Shown here: positions 62,209-64,000 of the stretch, one piece after another
Position numbering within the stretch: position 1 is the stretch's first letter
How the letters are laid out: each line of letters starts with the position of its first letter
From: Streptomyces sp. H27-H1
GTDB lineage: Bacteria > Actinomycetota > Actinomycetes > Streptomycetales > Streptomycetaceae
Direction: 5' to 3'
DNA: 64,000 nucleotides
Assembly: GCF_026627445.1 (NCBI RefSeq)
Contig: NZ_JAPNLJ010000010.1
Span: forward strand, 124,001-188,000
Program-made: the position numbers and the translations under genes
Notes under the pieces: model-generated
Told to the model about the DNA's origin: nothing
The model's input: only the letters and a program-made list of their open reading frames with translations
Database searches by the model: none

Positions 62209-63564
62209 TCAGCCGAGCAGGACCACTTCCAGCTCGGCCCCGGGCTCCACCGAGGTGACGTCCTCCGGTACGACCATCAGCGAGTCGGCGTGCGCCAGCG
62301 CGGCGATCAGGTGCGAGCCCGATCCGCCGACCGGGCTGACCGTGCCGCTCTCGGCGTCGTACTTGCCGCGCAGGAACTGGCGGCGGCCCGCCGGGGAGCC
62401 GAGCGCCTTGTCCGCCTTGAGCACCGCGCGCACGCTCGGCCGGCTGACCTCGGAGGCGGGCAGGCCCATGAGGGCGCGGATCGCGGGGCGCACGAACAGC
62501 TCGAAGGAGACGTAGGAGGAGACCGGGTTGCCGGGCAGGGCCAGCAGCGGGGTGTGGTCGGGGCCGATGGTGCCGAAGCCCTGGGGCTTGCCGGGCTGCA
62601 TGGCGAGCTTGCGGAAGTCGATGCCGGCGCCGTCGACGTCGTCGTCGCCCGTGGAGAGGTCCGTGAGGGCTTCCTTGACCACGTCGTACGCGCCGACGCT
62701 GACCCCGCCCGTGGTGACCAGCAGGTCGGCCCGGATGAGCTGGTCCTCGATGGTGGAACGCAGGGTGTCGGCGTCGTCGGCGACGGCTCCGACCCGGTAG
62801 GCGATGGCTCCGGCGTCCCGCGCGGCGGCGGCCAGGGCGAAGCTGTTGGAGTCGTAGATCGTGCCGGGCGTCAGGGCCTCGCCGGGCTGCACCAGTTCGC
62901 TGCCGGTGGACAGGACGACCACGCGCGGACGGGGACGCACCCGTACGGTGCCCCGCCCGATGGCCGCCAGCAGGGCGATCTGCGGCGGGCCGAGGACGGT
63001 GCCGGCGGCGAGCGCGAGGTCACCGGCCTGTACGTCGCTGCCGCGCGCGCGGACGTGCGCCCGTGCCCCGGCGGGGCGGTGGACCCGTACCTCGCCCGCG
63101 GCGCCCTCGGGCGACGCACTGGCCGGGGTCATCGCGGAGGCGGCGCCGCCGCCCGTACCGCCGTCGGTCCACTCGACCGGTACGACGGCTTCCGCGCCGG
63201 GGGGCAGCGGGGCGCCGGTCATGATGCGGGCGGCCTGGCCGGGGCCCACGGTCGGCAGGTCGCCGCTGCCGGCCGCCACATCCCCGATGACCGTCAGCAC
63301 CGCGGGGAACTCCTCGCTGGCGCCCTGGACATCGGCCGTCCGGACGGCGTAGCCGTCCATCGAGCTGTTGTCGAAGGGCGGCAGGGCGACGGGCACGGTG
63401 ACGTCCTCGACCAGGACACAGCCCTGGGCGTCCATCAGCTGGAGCTCGATGGGCTCCAGCGGCCGGACCGTCCCGAGGACGTCCGCCAGGTGCTCGTCCA
63501 CCGACCAGAGGCGCTGAGTGCCGTCGGCCGAACGAGGATGCTGCGGTGCGTCGGGCTTGCTCAA
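62209..63564 (-). CDS. moeA: MoeA-like molybdotransferase / gephyrin-like Glp
   Basis: A 451-residue MoeA-fold protein. Conserved blocks are [93 protein letters not shown] and [17 protein letters not shown]. MoeA inserts molybdate into molybdopterin. The gene next to galU and upstream of rimJ-sepX also fits Glp, the gephyrin-like MoeA homologue that, with its membrane receptor GlpR, scaffolds actinobacterial division. TTG at 63562-63564 is chosen: it is close to the galU stop (4 bp) and has GGAG about 10 bp upstream. A short Ala/Ser/Asp-rich insertion lies near residues 170-200. Confidence 0.88.
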   Translation of the reverse strand: MSKPDAPQHPRSADGTQRLWSVDEHLADVLGTVRPLEPIELQLMDAQGCVLVEDVTVPVALPPFDNSSMDGYAVRTADVQGASEEFPAVLTVIGDVAAGSGDLPTVGPGQAARIMTGAPLPPGAEAVVPVEWTDGGTGGGAASAMTPASASPEGAAGEVRVHRPAGARAHVRARGSDVQAGDLALAAGTVLGPPQIALLAAIGRGTVRVRPRPRVVVLSTGSELVQPGEALTPGTIYDSNSFALAAAARDAGAIAYRVGAVADDADTLRSTIEDQLIRADLLVTTGGVSVGAYDVVKEALTDLSTGDDDVDGAGIDFRKLAMQPGKPQGFGTIGPDHTPLLALPGNPVSSYVSFELFVRPAIRALMGLPASEVSRPSVRAVLKADKALGSPAGRRQFLRGKYDAESGTVSPVGGSGSHLIAALAHADSLMVVPEDVTSVEPGAELEVVLLG

Positions 63565-63568
63565 GGTC

Positions 63569-64000
63569 CTACATCTCCTCCGTGACGTAATGGCGAAGCC
63601 AGGTGCGGAACTCCGGGCCCAGGTCCTCACGCTCGCACGCGAGTCGGACGATGGCCCGCAGGTAGTCCCCGCGGTCCCCGGTGTCGTAGCGGCGGCCCCG
63701 GAAGACCACGCCGTGCACCGGGCCGCCGATGGTCTCGTCGGCGGCCAGCTTCTGCAGGGCGTCGGTCAGCTGGATCTCGCCGCCGCGGCCCGGCTCGGTC
63801 TCACGCAGTATGCCGAAGATCGCCGGATCGAGGACGTACCGTCCGATGACCGCGTAATTGCTGGGCGCGTCCTGGGCGTCCGGCTTCTCCACGAGACCGG
63901 TGATGCGGACCACGTCCGAGTCGTCGGTGGGCTCGACCGCGGCGCAGCCGTAGAGGTGCACCTGTGAGGGATCGACCTCCATCAGCGCGACGACGGTACC
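63569..64000 (-). CDS. galU: UTP-glucose-1-phosphate uridylyltransferase, N-terminal part missing
   Basis: The C-terminal 143 codons of GalU, truncated by the window edge. The visible end contains GLVEKPDAQDAPSNYAVIGR, ILRETEPGRGGEIQLTDALQ and YDTGDRGDYLRAIVRLAC, characteristic of bacterial UDP-glucose pyrophosphorylase. The enzyme supplies UDP-glucose for cell-wall and polysaccharide synthesis. It is upstream of the moeA-like gene on the same strand with a 4-bp gap, so the two are coupled. The nucleotide-binding N-terminus is not seen. Confidence 0.93.
   Translation of the reverse strand, partial: GTVVALMEVDPSQVHLYGCAAVEPTDDSDVVRITGLVEKPDAQDAPSNYAVIGRYVLDPAIFGILRETEPGRGGEIQLTDALQKLAADETIGGPVHGVVFRGRRYDTGDRGDYLRAIVRLACEREDLGPEFRTWLRHYVTEEM

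Overview
The window is a block of actinomycete chromosome, almost certainly from Streptomyces or a close relative. The DNA is very GC-rich, codons strongly favour G or C in third position, many genes start with GTG, and the content includes an SsgA-like sporulation protein, RpfB, a SepX/GlpR-type division protein, Pmt and many Pro-rich secreted or membrane proteins. The core gene order glmU-prs-rplY-pth, tatD-rpfB-rsmA-ispE, rsmI/pmt and galU-moeA-rimJ-sepX matches, as far as I recall, the Rv0993-Rv1018c region of Mycobacterium tuberculosis, so this is a conserved chromosomal backbone into which streptomycete-specific genes have been added. I see no prophage, integrase, transposase or CRISPR array.

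Left part (1-8 kb). After a truncated DivIVA-like gene comes a cassette of polymorphic-toxin-type proteins: a deaminase-like/SUKH-4 fusion with an N-terminal Imm35-like domain and collagen-like repeats, a WHH-nuclease/SUKH fusion, and a YwqJ-type deaminase followed by a SUKH-3 immunity gene. Next are two tandem paralogues of unknown function (one frameshifted) behind an orphan sensor kinase. A tRNA-Gln follows.

Housekeeping part (8-15 kb). GlmU, Prs, RplY and Pth run rightward and end at a very strong terminator facing PEP carboxylase (ppc).

Middle (15-30 kb). A fatty acid desaturase with its own TetR regulator, a secreted FG-GAP/VCBS protein, a Tam-like methyltransferase plus glyoxalase-fold gene divergent from a MarR regulator, two LuxR-type response regulators flanking galE, two membrane-anchored PQQ-propeller proteins and an ABC-F ATPase. 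A nine-unit 12-bp minisatellite and a small two-gene toxin-antitoxin-like pair come next.

Cell-envelope part (30-45 kb). tatD-rpfB-rsmA-ispE, rsmI, the protein O-mannosyltransferase Pmt, a penicillin-binding protein, a YbaK deacylase, a beta-lactamase-fold esterase, and a CbiMN-CbiQ-CbiO metal transporter whose promoter carries a Nur-box-like site, which points to nickel. An SsgA-like protein is divergent from it.

Right part (45-64 kb). An MMPL exporter under a TetR repressor with two clear operators, a tricorn core protease homologue, an operon of Baeyer-Villiger-type monooxygenase, alpha/beta hydrolase and SDR divergent from a MerR regulator, exonuclease III, a GNAT protein, a TIGR04222-like protein and tRNA-Ala. 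The window ends in galU-moeA(glp)-moaC-mog-rimJ-sepX(glpR), which combines UDP-glucose and molybdopterin genes with the Glp/GlpR cell-division pair.
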